Shown here: positions 1 through 8,829 of the stretch, piece after piece
How positions within the stretch are numbered: the stretch's first letter is position 1
How the letters are laid out: the number at the start of each line of letters is the position of its first letter
Assembly (NCBI GenBank): GCA_963762085.1
Contig: CAVXJD010000006.1
Span: forward strand, 62,001 to 126,000
From: DASQGA01 sp963762085
Lineage (GTDB): Bacteria > Actinomycetota > Thermoleophilia > Gaiellales > Gaiellaceae
Length of the DNA: 64,000 bases
Direction: 5' to 3'
Notes under the pieces: model-generated
The model's input: only the letters and a program-made list of their open reading frames with translations
The model's database searches: none
What the model was told of the DNA's origin: nothing
Translations under genes and position numbers: made by a program

Positions 1-475
1 AGACAATGAAGAGGAGCGAGACCCCCAGCGCAAGCCTCACTGTGCTCGACATCGCCTCGGATGAAGACTGGGCCCAGAGGGCCGATGCTAACGACCACCC
101 CACGAAGCCAAGGGCAATGAGAGCGAAGGCGCGTTGGTCGGTTGCAAGCTGGCGAAACGGCATAGCTCGCTTTAGGGAGATCAGAAGCCAGGCCATTGCG
201 ACGACACCCCCGACCAATTTGACCGGTGTCGTGAGTCCAAGGCTCTGCAGCGCCGTTGTGCGGTCGAAAAACGTGAGGGCGACAAAAATGGCGAGCGCAA
301 TCGCCACCTTGCGCGCTGCCAGGGCTAGGAAGGCAAGTGCTAGTGCGGCTGCGAGCGCGAGCGATGGCGCACGCACGGCACCGGCTCCGAGAAGCATTGC
401 CAGCAGGACGAACAGCGCCCGCGGGATCGCTTCAGCCGGTACACGCGGGCCACCCAGGGTTGGCTGAAGGTACAC
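1..475 (-). CDS. O-antigen ligase/polymerase-like membrane protein (partial, C-terminus outside window)
   Basis: The minus-strand frame is open from a GTG at 475 to the window edge, about 158 residues. It begins VYLQPTLGGPRVP and then alternates hydrophobic stretches (LFVLLAMLLGAGAV, LALAAALALAFLALAA, VAIALAIFVALTFF, GGVVAMAWLLIS, ALIALGFVGWSLASALWAQ). A first short loop, four or five membrane segments and a conserved-looking W-S-x-x-x-A-L-W-A element fit the N-terminal half of O-antigen ligase/Wzy-type proteins, which polymerise or transfer lipid-linked glycans. The GTG lies one base past the stop of the Wzz/BY-kinase gene, so the two are probably cotranscribed. The family call rests on topology and context; the catalytic periplasmic loop is not in the window. 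Confidence 0.6.
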   Translation of the reverse strand, partial: MYLQPTLGGPRVPAEAIPRALFVLLAMLLGAGAVRAPSLALAAALALAFLALAARKVAIALAIFVALTFFDRTTALQSLGLTTPVKLVGGVVAMAWLLISLKRAMPFRQLATDQRAFALIALGFVGWSLASALWAQSSSEAMSSTVRLALGVSLLFIV

Positions 476-476
476 C

Positions 477-2066
477 TCAGCGCTCGACGGAATCGGGCAC
501 CGGCCGGATCCGCTGAGTCTCTGCTGTTTCCTTCTCCGGAACCGCCTGCCCCGCCCGGCGACGGCGGCGGATGGACGGATGAAACCTTCGCGCACTTGTA
601 ACCACGAACCCGCTCGGGATGATTCGGTGCTGGGCAAGAAATCTGTTCAGCTCGGCCAGCTTGTCACGCCTGCTGAAACCGAGTCGCACGACGACGAGAA
701 CTACGTCGGCGGCTTCCGCAAACGCAAATGTGTCGGCGAACTCTGTCAACGGCGATGAGTCAACCACGACAACGTCAGCTTCGCCCTTCAATTCGTCTAG
801 CAGCACCTCCACGCGCACGGGCTCGAGCAGATCCACGGGCCGCTCCGGTCCCGGCACTAGCAGCCTGAACCGGTCGTCGAATCCTGGGGCATCCACGAGA
901 ACGTCTGCTGGAGCCGCCTCTCCCTCAAGCAGCGCAGCGAGACCGCTCTCCCCGGCGGAGAGCCCGAACGCCTCGGCGATCATCGGGCGTCGGAGATCGC
1001 CGTCGACGAGAATGACTTTGAACCCGCCGGCCGTGAAGGCCGCGGCGAGATTCACGGCGGTCATCGTCTTGCCCTCGCCTTGGATTGCGCTCGTGATGAC
1101 GACGGAACGACCAGGTCGACCGCTGCCCGTGTCGCTCACGAGGCTCGCCCGCAGCGTGCGGTAGGCCTCCCAAAACTCCGAAGGAAAACCCTCTCCCCCA
1201 TGGAGATACCGTCGTACGAGCTCGCGTGGCGCCCATGGGACCGATGCGAGGATCGGCCCACGAGCCACGACCTCTTCCTCGCTCAGAAGGCGAGGGTTGA
1301 GAAACTCGATTGCGAAAATCGCCACGGTAGCCAGGATGAGTGATGCAAGAAGGGCGATGACCAAGCTCAGGACGGGTCGCGGGGATGACGGCCCTTCCGG
1401 CGGGATGGCCGCACTGAAGATCGTGAGCGTCGGGTCTTTGCCGCCGAAGGACCTGAGGAGAACGATCTGCTCCTGCAAGACCTGCTCCTCCCCAGCCGAG
1501 GCTACCCTGAGCCGGTCCTCCAGAAGGCGGACGCCTCGCTCCACACCCCTTTGAAACCGATCGTTCCGCACGTCGACCGTCGCCTGCGCGAATGCATCGG
1601 CCAGTCGTACGGCACTGGCCGAGTCCCCTGCTTCTGCCTCTATGGCGACAAGGTTTCCCTGCTGGATGGGCTTCACGTCCACCTTTTCCAGGAGGTCCCG
1701 CAGCTCCACGCGCAGCCCGAGGCGATCGATGACCTTCTTCGTGACTGCGGGAGTGGTCACGACCCTTCCGGCGGCAAAGACGCTGTTGTTGGGATCTCGG
1801 AATATGTCGACGCCGGCGAGTGCGGAATCGTCGGTGAACGGCGTGACGAGGAGGTCCGCCTCAGCCTTGTATACCTTCGCGGCAGTGAAGGAGTAGACCC
1901 CTGCGGCCGCCAGAGCCGCGGCCACCAATGCGACCACGAGGCCTAGGTGGCGACGGAAGGCACGGAAGAAGTACTCCGATCCCTGCCGCTCGGTATCAGG
2001 GCTGGTAGGTGCCGCGTTCATCGTCCTCGTCCCGGAGCTTGCAGCCGGATGATAGTTGCTAGACAC
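477..2066 (-). CDS. Wzz/BY-kinase polysaccharide co-polymerase fusion
   Basis: A 529-residue chain-length regulator fused to a bacterial tyrosine-kinase-type ATPase. Residues ~31-60 form a membrane segment, ~60-225 the extracytoplasmic Wzz domain, ~231-254 the second membrane segment, and ~290-500 the CpsD/CapB-like ATPase. Visible motifs are Walker A (SAIQGEGKTM, ~326-335), Walker A' (ILVDGDLRRP, ~352-361) and Walker B (VVVVD, ~432-436). Known family members control export and length of capsule or exopolysaccharide. The C-terminal tail is Arg-rich and lacks the usual tyrosine cluster, so autophosphorylation there is doubtful. It abuts the O-antigen polymerase-like gene. The start could also be the second Met (residue 16). 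Confidence 0.85.
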   Translation of the reverse strand: MSSNYHPAASSGTRTMNAAPTSPDTERQGSEYFFRAFRRHLGLVVALVAAALAAAGVYSFTAAKVYKAEADLLVTPFTDDSALAGVDIFRDPNNSVFAAGRVVTTPAVTKKVIDRLGLRVELRDLLEKVDVKPIQQGNLVAIEAEAGDSASAVRLADAFAQATVDVRNDRFQRGVERGVRLLEDRLRVASAGEEQVLQEQIVLLRSFGGKDPTLTIFSAAIPPEGPSSPRPVLSLVIALLASLILATVAIFAIEFLNPRLLSEEEVVARGPILASVPWAPRELVRRYLHGGEGFPSEFWEAYRTLRASLVSDTGSGRPGRSVVITSAIQGEGKTMTAVNLAAAFTAGGFKVILVDGDLRRPMIAEAFGLSAGESGLAALLEGEAAPADVLVDAPGFDDRFRLLVPGPERPVDLLEPVRVEVLLDELKGEADVVVVDSSPLTEFADTFAFAEAADVVLVVVRLGFSRRDKLAELNRFLAQHRIIPSGFVVTSARRFHPSIRRRRRAGQAVPEKETAETQRIRPVPDSVER

Positions 2067-2147
2067 TCGACGTTCTAGTGCCTTGAGGCGGACGGGTCAG
2101 CGGCGTAGTGTCTATCGCGACTCCCACGATCAGAAGGAGATTGACCC

Positions 2148-2591
2148 ATGCGAGCGACTGCGGCGCTCTTTACTCTCGTTGCGCTGCTCGCTGCAGCTCC
2201 GGCGACAGCGAGCGTGGAACGCGACACCTTCGTCCTTCCCGTCGACACGCTGCTTCCATGCGGGGTCGGTGGCGAGACGATCCACCTGACGGGCACGGCC
2301 AGCTACCGCGTGCTCTCTGTCTCTGACCCCGCGGGCGGCTTCCGGCTCGTGATCGGTGCGACGGAGTTCCTGTCGGGGACCGGCCTCACCACGGGCGATG
2401 CGTACCGGCGCGTAGGCAGCTTCCAGGACGTGACGGTCACCGCCGCCGGTGGGATCACCGTTTTGAGCACCGTGACCCACGCTCAGCTGATCGGCCGGAA
2501 TGGCGATCAGGTCACATTCGCCCGAACTCTCGTGATCTTGCTTGATGGAAACGTCATCCGAGACATCCAGGCGTCCTCTTCGTGCGCATGA
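2148..2591 (+). CDS. small secreted protein of unknown function
   Basis: 147 residues with a clear Sec signal peptide (MRATAALFTLVALLAAAPATAS, cleavage probably after ATA-S around residue 22). The mature part is beta-rich, Thr/Val/Gly-rich, with two cysteines (C31-region LLPCGVGG and the C-terminal SSSCA) that could form a disulfide. I do not recognise a family; similar small secreted beta-sandwich proteins are common in Thermoleophilia. An AAGGAG ribosome-binding site sits about 8 bases before the ATG. Its TGA overlaps the ATG of the next gene (ATGA), so the two are probably translationally coupled. It is divergent from the BY-kinase gene. Confidence 0.7.
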   Translation: MRATAALFTLVALLAAAPATASVERDTFVLPVDTLLPCGVGGETIHLTGTASYRVLSVSDPAGGFRLVIGATEFLSGTGLTTGDAYRRVGSFQDVTVTAAGGITVLSTVTHAQLIGRNGDQVTFARTLVILLDGNVIRDIQASSSCA

Positions 2592-3406
2592 GGAACGCCG
2601 TCGACGTCCGTCGCGAGCGGGAGCGCGAGTTTCACAACAAGCCGGTCGACGACCGGTGGCGCAAGGTCGAGAAGTTCTACGACCTCACCGAGAGCAGCCA
2701 CGCTCTCTATCACGGCCTCTTGCTCGAGCGCTGTCAGGGGAAACGAGTGCTCGAATATGGCTGTGGAGAAGGCAGCAGTGCCTTTCTCCTTGCGGAGCAC
2801 GGCGCCGCCGTAACCGGTATCGATATCTCCGACGTGCGAATCGAGCACGCGCGCGAGCAGGCAGCGGAGCTCGAGGGCCCGAGCATGTCCTTCGAAGTCA
2901 TGGACGCGGAAGCCTTGGCCTTCCGAGGCTCGAGCTTCGAGCTCATTTGCGGAACGTCGATCATTCATCATCTGGATCTCGAGCGAGCGTTCTCTGAGCT
3001 TCGGAGGGTCTTGACGGCGGACGGCGTCGGGATCTTTCTCGAGCCGCTCGGGCACAATCCGCTGATCAACCTCTATCGGGCACGCACTCCAGAACTCAGG
3101 ACCCCGGACGAGCATCCGCTCCTCATGCGTGATCTCGAGCTCGCGGGGCGCTACTTCGGCAACGTCGAAGCGAGCTTCTTCCATCTTGCGTCGTTGGCGG
3201 CGGTCGGGTTTCGAAAGACCCGAGCCTTCCCCTTTCTCCGGGACCGCCTGGAAGCGCTCGACCGCCGGTTGTTCACGCTGGCACCACCACTGCGTCGCTA
3301 CGCATGGGTGACGGTGCTCCAGTTGCGCGATCCGATCCAAACCGCCGAGACCTCCGATGGGCCTGGGGAATCCAGCACCGCCAGACCTCTCGGAGCACCC
3401 GTCTGA
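2588..3406 (+). CDS. class I SAM-dependent methyltransferase
   Basis: About 272 residues. The SAM-binding motif I is VLEYGCGEGSSAF, followed by the acidic ribose-binding strand end GIDIS, and motif II/III-like FEVMDAEAL and FELICGTSIIHHL, as in Methyltransf_11/25 proteins. The acceptor is unknown; position in a glycan locus suggests a sugar or lipid-linked intermediate. The ATG at 2588 overlaps the stop of the preceding secreted-protein gene (ATGA) and is preferred over a GTG two codons upstream at 2582. The C-terminal ~25 residues are low-complexity and overlap the upstream region of the YdcF-like frame. Confidence 0.8.
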   Translation: MRNAVDVRREREREFHNKPVDDRWRKVEKFYDLTESSHALYHGLLLERCQGKRVLEYGCGEGSSAFLLAEHGAAVTGIDISDVRIEHAREQAAELEGPSMSFEVMDAEALAFRGSSFELICGTSIIHHLDLERAFSELRRVLTADGVGIFLEPLGHNPLINLYRARTPELRTPDEHPLLMRDLELAGRYFGNVEASFFHLASLAAVGFRKTRAFPFLRDRLEALDRRLFTLAPPLRRYAWVTVLQLRDPIQTAETSDGPGESSTARPLGAPV

Positions 3407-3459
3407 GCGCGGGCAACCGCCCACGGAAACGAAGGAGGCCGACACTCCGCCTCCGCAGG

Positions 3460-3984
3460 GTGGCGACGGGGGCCACACTCGTTCTGGGCCTGCTCTGGGT
3501 CATCGCTACCGGGTTCTTGTTTGCGTGGCCGTCGAGCGACCCGCCCGGACGAGTGGATGCTCTCATCGTGCTGGGACCTGGCCGCAACGGGGAGCGGATC
3601 GAGAAAGCACTCGAGCTGATGCGATCCGGAGCGTCGGACGTGCTGGTCGTGTCCGAAGGGAACGGTGCCGCCTGGCGGCGGGTCGCAGACGTGTGCACCC
3701 GCCCCACCTCGTTCCAAATCGTCTGTTTCCGTGCGACGCCCTACACCACCCGAGGCGAGGCTGAGAATGCCTCACGCCTGGCCAACGCCCGCGGATGGAG
3801 AGAGATCGCTGTCGTCACCTCGACCTACCACATCACGCGTGCGCGAATGCTCTGGCGACGATGCTACGACGGAGAGCTGCGCCTGATCCGTGCAGGGCGG
3901 GGCGGGAACACGGGCGAGTGGATTGCGAGCGTCCTCCACGAGTGGGGCGGCTTGGCAGAAGCGCTTCTGCAGCGTGAGTGCTGA
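3460..3984 (+). CDS. YdcF-like (DUF218) membrane-anchored protein
   Basis: About 174 residues from a GTG at 3460. The protein starts with one membrane segment (TLVLGLLWVIATGFLFAW) followed by the DUF218/YdcF core: DALIVLGPGRNGERIEKALELM, VLVVSEG, TPYTTRGEAENASRLANARGW and VVTSTYHITRARMLW. DUF218 proteins such as SanA and ElyC/YcbC act in envelope integrity and lipid-carrier metabolism; exact chemistry is unsettled. The frame is open back to an ATG at 3304, but that would overlap the methyltransferase gene by ~100 bases and add a basic, low-complexity stretch, so the later start is preferred. It is convergent with the acyltransferase gene, only one base apart. Confidence 0.75.
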   Translation: MATGATLVLGLLWVIATGFLFAWPSSDPPGRVDALIVLGPGRNGERIEKALELMRSGASDVLVVSEGNGAAWRRVADVCTRPTSFQIVCFRATPYTTRGEAENASRLANARGWREIAVVTSTYHITRARMLWRRCYDGELRLIRAGRGGNTGEWIASVLHEWGGLAEALLQREC

Positions 3985-3985
3985 C

Positions 3986-5074
3986 TCATGCTTCGCGGCC
4001 GCCCGGCGCCGCCGAACGACGTCGGGCGAGGCTTCTTGCCCCGGCTACGGCCTTCTTGGCCGTAGGACGCCCATACGCAGCGATTGCCCAGCCGAGGACG
4101 CCGGCTGCAGAAGGAGCGAACGCCTGGAATTGCGTGAGGTTGTGTCGGGTGCTCGTCCAGTCCAACTTGAAGCGATCGTCCGCGCCGAGAAATTCGAATC
4201 GAGTCAGGTTCTCTTCGAAAGCACGCTCGAGAAGTGCTTGGACAAGGAGCTTCCCGGGGGCAAACGAGCGGTAGCCCTGGTCGTAGCCACCCTTGAGGAA
4301 GTAATAGACGCCCGCATCCTGGAGGCCGTACTGAAACGCGACAGACCGACCTCCCACCCGGAGGAACGAGAGGCGAAGGATGGCGCGCCGAGCCGCCCAG
4401 TCGGCGAGCGCCGTGTAGAACGCCTGGGTTTCCGGGCGAGAACGGACGGCAGTTCCTTCGCGACTTTTCCACCCAGACGGCTCGAGCGCCCAGCCCTCAT
4501 TGAGAAGTTCAGGAAGATGATCCGCGCCATTCCGAATGTCGAGCTCAACGTGGCCTTCGTCAGCGAGCCGGCGACGCCGGCGCGCAAGATCACGGCGGAT
4601 TTTCCCCTCGAGAGTGCTTTGGTACTGCTCCCACGTCCCGTCGATCGCAACATACGGCGGTCGTTCCCACTCTCGTTCGAGCAGTCGGTAGTTCGCCTTC
4701 CGAACCTGATCTCTGAGCTCTGAGACGCTCGTGCTGGAAGAGTCGATGTATTCCATCCGGAGCGCACGGGGCTTCCGGGCGAGTAATGCACGGGCAAGAT
4801 CCGACGCGGCCTCTTGGTCCTTAACGAGCGGACCGAAGCGTGGCGTGTGCTCATTGGTCAGACTTCGGAAACCGCCGCGCCGGCGCGTCAGTGGCAGGAC
4901 TGCGACGAGTTCCCCCCCACGTCGCACCGTGACGAGCTCGAGCTCACCATTTCCGAAGGCGGCCCACCAGGCCTCGAACCAACCAGGGCGCGAGAAGGGG
5001 GCCGCTTTTACACGGTCGGCAAGATCATCCCAATCCGACGCCAGGCTGGGGAGATCCCGGGCAACCTCAAGCAT
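3986..5074 (-). CDS. FemAB/BioF2-like GNAT acyltransferase
   Basis: 362 residues starting at the ATG at 5074 (MLEVARDLPSLASDW). The pattern PFSRPGWFEAWWAAFG near the N-terminus, a central RRDLARRRRRL basic helix, RVGGRSVAFQYGLQ and YFLKGGYDQGYRSFAPGKLL in the C-terminal half are typical of the BioF2-like acetyltransferase family (PF13480), relatives of FemAB that acylate amino sugars or lipid-linked glycans. The start overlaps the end of the DegT-type aminotransferase gene by 8 bases, so the amine-forming and amine-acylating enzymes are translationally coupled. The frame continues far upstream in the aminotransferase gene, but that part is a shadow of it. The substrate is inferred only. Confidence 0.85.
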   Translation of the reverse strand: MLEVARDLPSLASDWDDLADRVKAAPFSRPGWFEAWWAAFGNGELELVTVRRGGELVAVLPLTRRRGGFRSLTNEHTPRFGPLVKDQEAASDLARALLARKPRALRMEYIDSSSTSVSELRDQVRKANYRLLEREWERPPYVAIDGTWEQYQSTLEGKIRRDLARRRRRLADEGHVELDIRNGADHLPELLNEGWALEPSGWKSREGTAVRSRPETQAFYTALADWAARRAILRLSFLRVGGRSVAFQYGLQDAGVYYFLKGGYDQGYRSFAPGKLLVQALLERAFEENLTRFEFLGADDRFKLDWTSTRHNLTQFQAFAPSAAGVLGWAIAAYGRPTAKKAVAGARSLARRRSAAPGGREA

Positions 5075-6095
5075 GCTCGGCCACGATCGCGGAGATTCGG
5101 TCGAGGTCCTCGTCCCGAAGTTCCTGGTGTACGGGCAGGCCGACGATAGTGCGGCGCCGCGCCGCTCCTGGGAAACGGTCCTCCGGCAGCAAGGGGTGAG
5201 CGAAGGACCAAAGGCCAACGGCCCTGATGTTCGCCTCGGCGAGGCGGGCAAGGAGATGGTCCTTCCGCTCCGCCTGCACCGGGAACAGGAAGGGGCTCGC
5301 GCCGTCGGGTAACGCGTCGAAAGGAGGCGGAACCCAAGCGCCCAGACGATGGAGAAGGAAGCTGTAATTCGCACGGCGGCGTTTCGCGACCTGCGGGTCG
5401 AAGACCCGAGGCAGTACGAACGTCGTGGTGCGCGAGGCGCCCACGGAGGGATCCCCGAGCGCAAGCTCCGCGTCGGGATGGTCGGGTGGCTCCGGCGTCC
5501 AGGGAAGGACGCGCGCAACGGCAGTCGAGCGAGAACGGATCCAGGCGAGATGCCGGCGGGCGAGGAGAGCAGTGCCAAGGCGAGCGCGGCCCGACACGCC
5601 TGCGCTAGAGCCCTCGGCGAGCAGTGCGGCGCCGTCCGGAAGCCCGAATGTCTTGTACAGGCAGAAGATCGAGATGTGCCCGTCGGCGCCGAGTGGGCGG
5701 CCTCCTACGGTGCCCGGCCAACCCTGGGCAACGTCCTCGATCAAGACCATTCCGCGCTCCTCGCACCACCGCCGCCAGCGTCGCGCGTCCTGAGAGAACC
5801 CGAGGTAATGGATCACGAGGAGCGCACGCGTACGCTGACTGACCAGCGTCTCGAGCTCATCCGGGTCCGGCTCCAGGGTCGGGCTTGCCTCGTAAAACCG
5901 ACAGGAGGCGCCGCGGCGCACAAGCGCCTCCACCTCGGAGCCGTGGTGATACGCCGGGACCAGAACCTCGTCGCCCGGCTCCAGCCCGAGCACCCCGGCT
6001 CCAACCCAGAGTGCATGCCGCCCCAACGCGTGAAGCGAGCAACCGGGTTCAGATAACGGAAAAGCCAACCGGCGAGCGGGCCGGCGCAGGTACAC
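5067..6095 (-). CDS. DegT/DnrJ/EryC1-type PLP-dependent aminotransferase
   Basis: 342 residues from the GTG at 6095. The fold-type I motifs are present: LIEDVAQGWPG (Asp121, pyridine nitrogen contact) and FCLYKTFGLPDG (Lys148, Schiff-base lysine), with the cofactor loop GAGVLGLEPGDEVLVPAYHHGSE before them. Family members transaminate nucleotide-linked keto-sugars during amino-sugar synthesis. The usual N-terminus appears to extend further: the frame remains open and protein-like to a CTG at 6140, which is preceded by a strong AGGGGAGG, so the true protein may be 357 residues. The gene overlaps the downstream acyltransferase by 8 bases. The sugar substrate cannot be read from the sequence. Confidence 0.8.
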   Translation of the reverse strand: MYLRRPARRLAFPLSEPGCSLHALGRHALWVGAGVLGLEPGDEVLVPAYHHGSEVEALVRRGASCRFYEASPTLEPDPDELETLVSQRTRALLVIHYLGFSQDARRWRRWCEERGMVLIEDVAQGWPGTVGGRPLGADGHISIFCLYKTFGLPDGAALLAEGSSAGVSGRARLGTALLARRHLAWIRSRSTAVARVLPWTPEPPDHPDAELALGDPSVGASRTTTFVLPRVFDPQVAKRRRANYSFLLHRLGAWVPPPFDALPDGASPFLFPVQAERKDHLLARLAEANIRAVGLWSFAHPLLPEDRFPGAARRRTIVGLPVHQELRDEDLDRISAIVAEHA

Positions 6096-6194
6096 GCCGA
6101 GCGGGAGGGGCGGCCAGATATTGAGGAGCGGGTAGGTCAGCTCGCCTCCCCTCGGGCGCTAATGGAGCATTCCCGCTCGCGCCCGGGGTTCCCG

Positions 6195-8798
6195 CTACGG
6201 AGCAGCGCCCACCGACCACCGCTGCATGACAGGCTCGGCAAACTGTTTCACCTTGACATGAACCCTGGGTGGGAGCCGACGAACGAGCCGCCGGATGGCG
6301 ATCTCGGCCGACACAGCAGCCCTGGCTGGATGTAGCGGGGGAGTCATGACAAGCGTCTGCGCAGACCGAGCAACCGAACCGAACCGGTACTTGAAAGGCT
6401 CGTCCCCCAGGAGCATGTCGTAGTCGGAAGCGCCCTCCTCGATCGCAGCTCGTATCGTGTGAGCCAGAAGGAGCAATCCTGGGCTGACGTGACTCCAAGC
6501 CGGGTTGAAGCCGGCCTGGTAGTACAGATAGCGGTCCCCCAGCCTCCAGCCATACCACGCTGCGACAGTTTCACCGTCCAGGTCGAGTGACCAGAGGCGC
6601 AGCCAACCCCGGATCAGGGCGGCCCGCGCAAAGGCGAGATGGAAGGCTCGGGATTCGGGGGTGGCGAAGACCGAACTGCCGCGATCGCGCCACCTTCGCT
6701 CGTGCAGATCGAACAGAGCCTTCATGCGCGGTTCCAGCTCACCAGGAGAGTCGACCTGGTGAAAAGCAACGCCATGTTCCCGCTCCAAGCGTCGCAACTT
6801 TCGACCGATCTGGCCGCGAAAGTTGGGACTGCGGGCGGAGAGATACTCATCCCAAGTTCGACCGGTCAGCTCTGCATTGAGATAGAGACTCGGCTGATCG
6901 TGGTAGTGCATCGTCGCAAGGCGCATCGACTCCCCGGTCAAGAGCTCGCTTACCCACGGTGCTCGGTCGTCGACATAGTCGGCGACGATCACACTCCAAT
7001 CAGCGCGGTGATCACCGAGCGTGCGTGCGGTGGCAGCGGCAACCGCTGCTTCATCGGGCGTCTCTGCGACCGGATGGAACAAGTCACCGAACTCCGCTCC
7101 GGCAAAGCTCAAGGTTGGAAACAAGCCGCCCTTCGAGAGGACGAAGGGCATGACGCCGAGCAACGACCCGTCTTCGCGATGCGTCACGATCACATAAGGC
7201 AGAGCATCGTTCCGGTAGGCGATCCAGGCGCGGAACCATTCTGGCGTCAGGAACGGGTTGCCCCGGCGTTCAGCCAAACGCCGCCAGTCGTCCTCGACGG
7301 CGTCAAGGGCCTTAGGCTCGGTGAGAACAGTCGCCTCGACCGGGTGCGCGGGCCTCGGGACACGACGTGTGTGCGGGGCACGAGCAGTGCTGCTTGCCGA
7401 CGCGTTGAAGCCTGGCTCGAACGCTTGCAGAACGGCCTCCACGTTGGATCGCCGCCAACCGGGATCCGCCGCCTGGTGGGGATCCCGATCGGGATCGAGG
7501 AGCTCGTGAGCCACCGCCTGAAGCCAATACGCCGCGACCAGCGATTCGGATGTTCGCGAGTCGATCGTGAGGCCGATTCTCCGGCAGTACTCACGGTCGA
7601 GACTGTCGCCACCGGCTCTCGCGGCGGGAAGCAGCCTGCTGAGCACGATCGAGCCAAGCGAAGCTCCCGTGAGTTCGCGCAGGGCGCTGAGCTTGAGATG
7701 AAAGAGATCGAGAAGCGGCAAACGGCCCGCTGAGGCTCCCGGCCAGTCGACCACGCCGACCAGACGATTGTCTTGGGCGAGCAAATTGCCGCTCCAGAAA
7801 TCACCGTGCCCGAACCCCCTGGGGAGATCCGCCAGCTCGTCTTGTAGGCGCTCGCCGACTCGAACCACGGCCGTCTCAACCGGCTGCCCACAAAGCATGC
7901 CGATGACTTCCGCGTCCCGGACCTGTGAGGGTGGAGCGAGGTCGCGGCCAATCTGGTGAATGGCGACGAGGAAATCGAGACAGTCGTCCAGGAGCCCTTG
8001 ACCCAGCCGAGGCGAGACCGTGCCCCCGGGAAGAACGCGCTCCAGTGACCAGACGGCGAGGCCCGCCTTGCCGTGCGCAATTGTCCACGGAACCCGGTCA
8101 GCGACCATCGGCATTGGTCCGAGAGCCTCGAGACTGGATAGGGCCGCCACCTGTTCGTCGATCCGGCGCGCAGCCGGGCCGACCGCCACTCTGAGTACGG
8201 CGCCGTCGGTCTTCGCCACGATCACGCCGGACGCACCGAGGAGGAGTTCCGCAGGGTCGACGACCAGCCCGGTAGCTTCGCTGGCAGCAGCCATTGCAGC
8301 CTCGAATGCTGTAATCCCGCCTGCATCACCGTTACTAACGACGACAGCATTCAACGGAAAGCGATGAGCAAATCGTCGGTATGGAATTCCTTCGCCTTTG
8401 CGCCTGAGGGTCACGCCCCGTTCCCAGGTCATCGTTCTCGGTGCCTCGTAGCCGCGATCGCGAATAGCCCAATGAGCCGTCTGGATTCGACGTCGGATCT
8501 CGGCAGAGCCTGCCAACCGCTTCACGCCTCGGAGAGCGCGGGACTGTCCCCGAGGCTCGGGAGCTCGTAGCTCCGTGATCGCGCAACTCGCATCTCCGAG
8601 TAGCCTTGCCGCGGCTCCGATTTCCACATCCGGATCCGAATCCACGAGCTCGGCGCCTGCCGCCTCCAAAGTCGCCGCAAGCTCCGGGTCCGAAACGCGA
8701 AACCGCCGCGCATCAGCGGGGAGAACGGCAGCAAGCCAACCGTGGCGCGGATGTGGTCGAATAACGTTCGGCGGCGCCACTGCCAAGCACGCTAACAC
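6195..8798 (-). CDS. aminoglycoside phosphotransferase-like kinase fused to a BioF2/GNAT acyltransferase
   Basis: About 867 residues from the GTG at 8798; an open frame continues to 8885 but would overlap the divergent glycosyltransferase. Residues ~1-175 have no clear family. Residues ~175-440 form an APH/choline-kinase-like domain: VIVAKTDGAVLRVAVG, catalytic loop HGDFWSGNLL (His331, Asp333, Asn338) and metal-binding VVDWPGAS (Asp351). Residues ~480-850 form a BioF2-like acyltransferase: NPFLTPEWFRAW, RGQIGRKLRRLERE, WYGWRLGDRYLYYQAGF and YDMLLGDEPFKYRFG. One chain thus couples phosphotransfer and N-acylation, which I do not recognise as a standard arrangement. It lies beside a second acyltransferase and the aminotransferase. 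Confidence 0.8.
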   Translation of the reverse strand: MLACLAVAPPNVIRPHPRHGWLAAVLPADARRFRVSDPELAATLEAAGAELVDSDPDVEIGAAARLLGDASCAITELRAPEPRGQSRALRGVKRLAGSAEIRRRIQTAHWAIRDRGYEAPRTMTWERGVTLRRKGEGIPYRRFAHRFPLNAVVVSNGDAGGITAFEAAMAAASEATGLVVDPAELLLGASGVIVAKTDGAVLRVAVGPAARRIDEQVAALSSLEALGPMPMVADRVPWTIAHGKAGLAVWSLERVLPGGTVSPRLGQGLLDDCLDFLVAIHQIGRDLAPPSQVRDAEVIGMLCGQPVETAVVRVGERLQDELADLPRGFGHGDFWSGNLLAQDNRLVGVVDWPGASAGRLPLLDLFHLKLSALRELTGASLGSIVLSRLLPAARAGGDSLDREYCRRIGLTIDSRTSESLVAAYWLQAVAHELLDPDRDPHQAADPGWRRSNVEAVLQAFEPGFNASASSTARAPHTRRVPRPAHPVEATVLTEPKALDAVEDDWRRLAERRGNPFLTPEWFRAWIAYRNDALPYVIVTHREDGSLLGVMPFVLSKGGLFPTLSFAGAEFGDLFHPVAETPDEAAVAAATARTLGDHRADWSVIVADYVDDRAPWVSELLTGESMRLATMHYHDQPSLYLNAELTGRTWDEYLSARSPNFRGQIGRKLRRLEREHGVAFHQVDSPGELEPRMKALFDLHERRWRDRGSSVFATPESRAFHLAFARAALIRGWLRLWSLDLDGETVAAWYGWRLGDRYLYYQAGFNPAWSHVSPGLLLLAHTIRAAIEEGASDYDMLLGDEPFKYRFGSVARSAQTLVMTPPLHPARAAVSAEIAIRRLVRRLPPRVHVKVKQFAEPVMQRWSVGAAP

Positions 8799-8829
8799 CC
8801 TGTCGGGACCTTTACGAACCGATCGCGAG

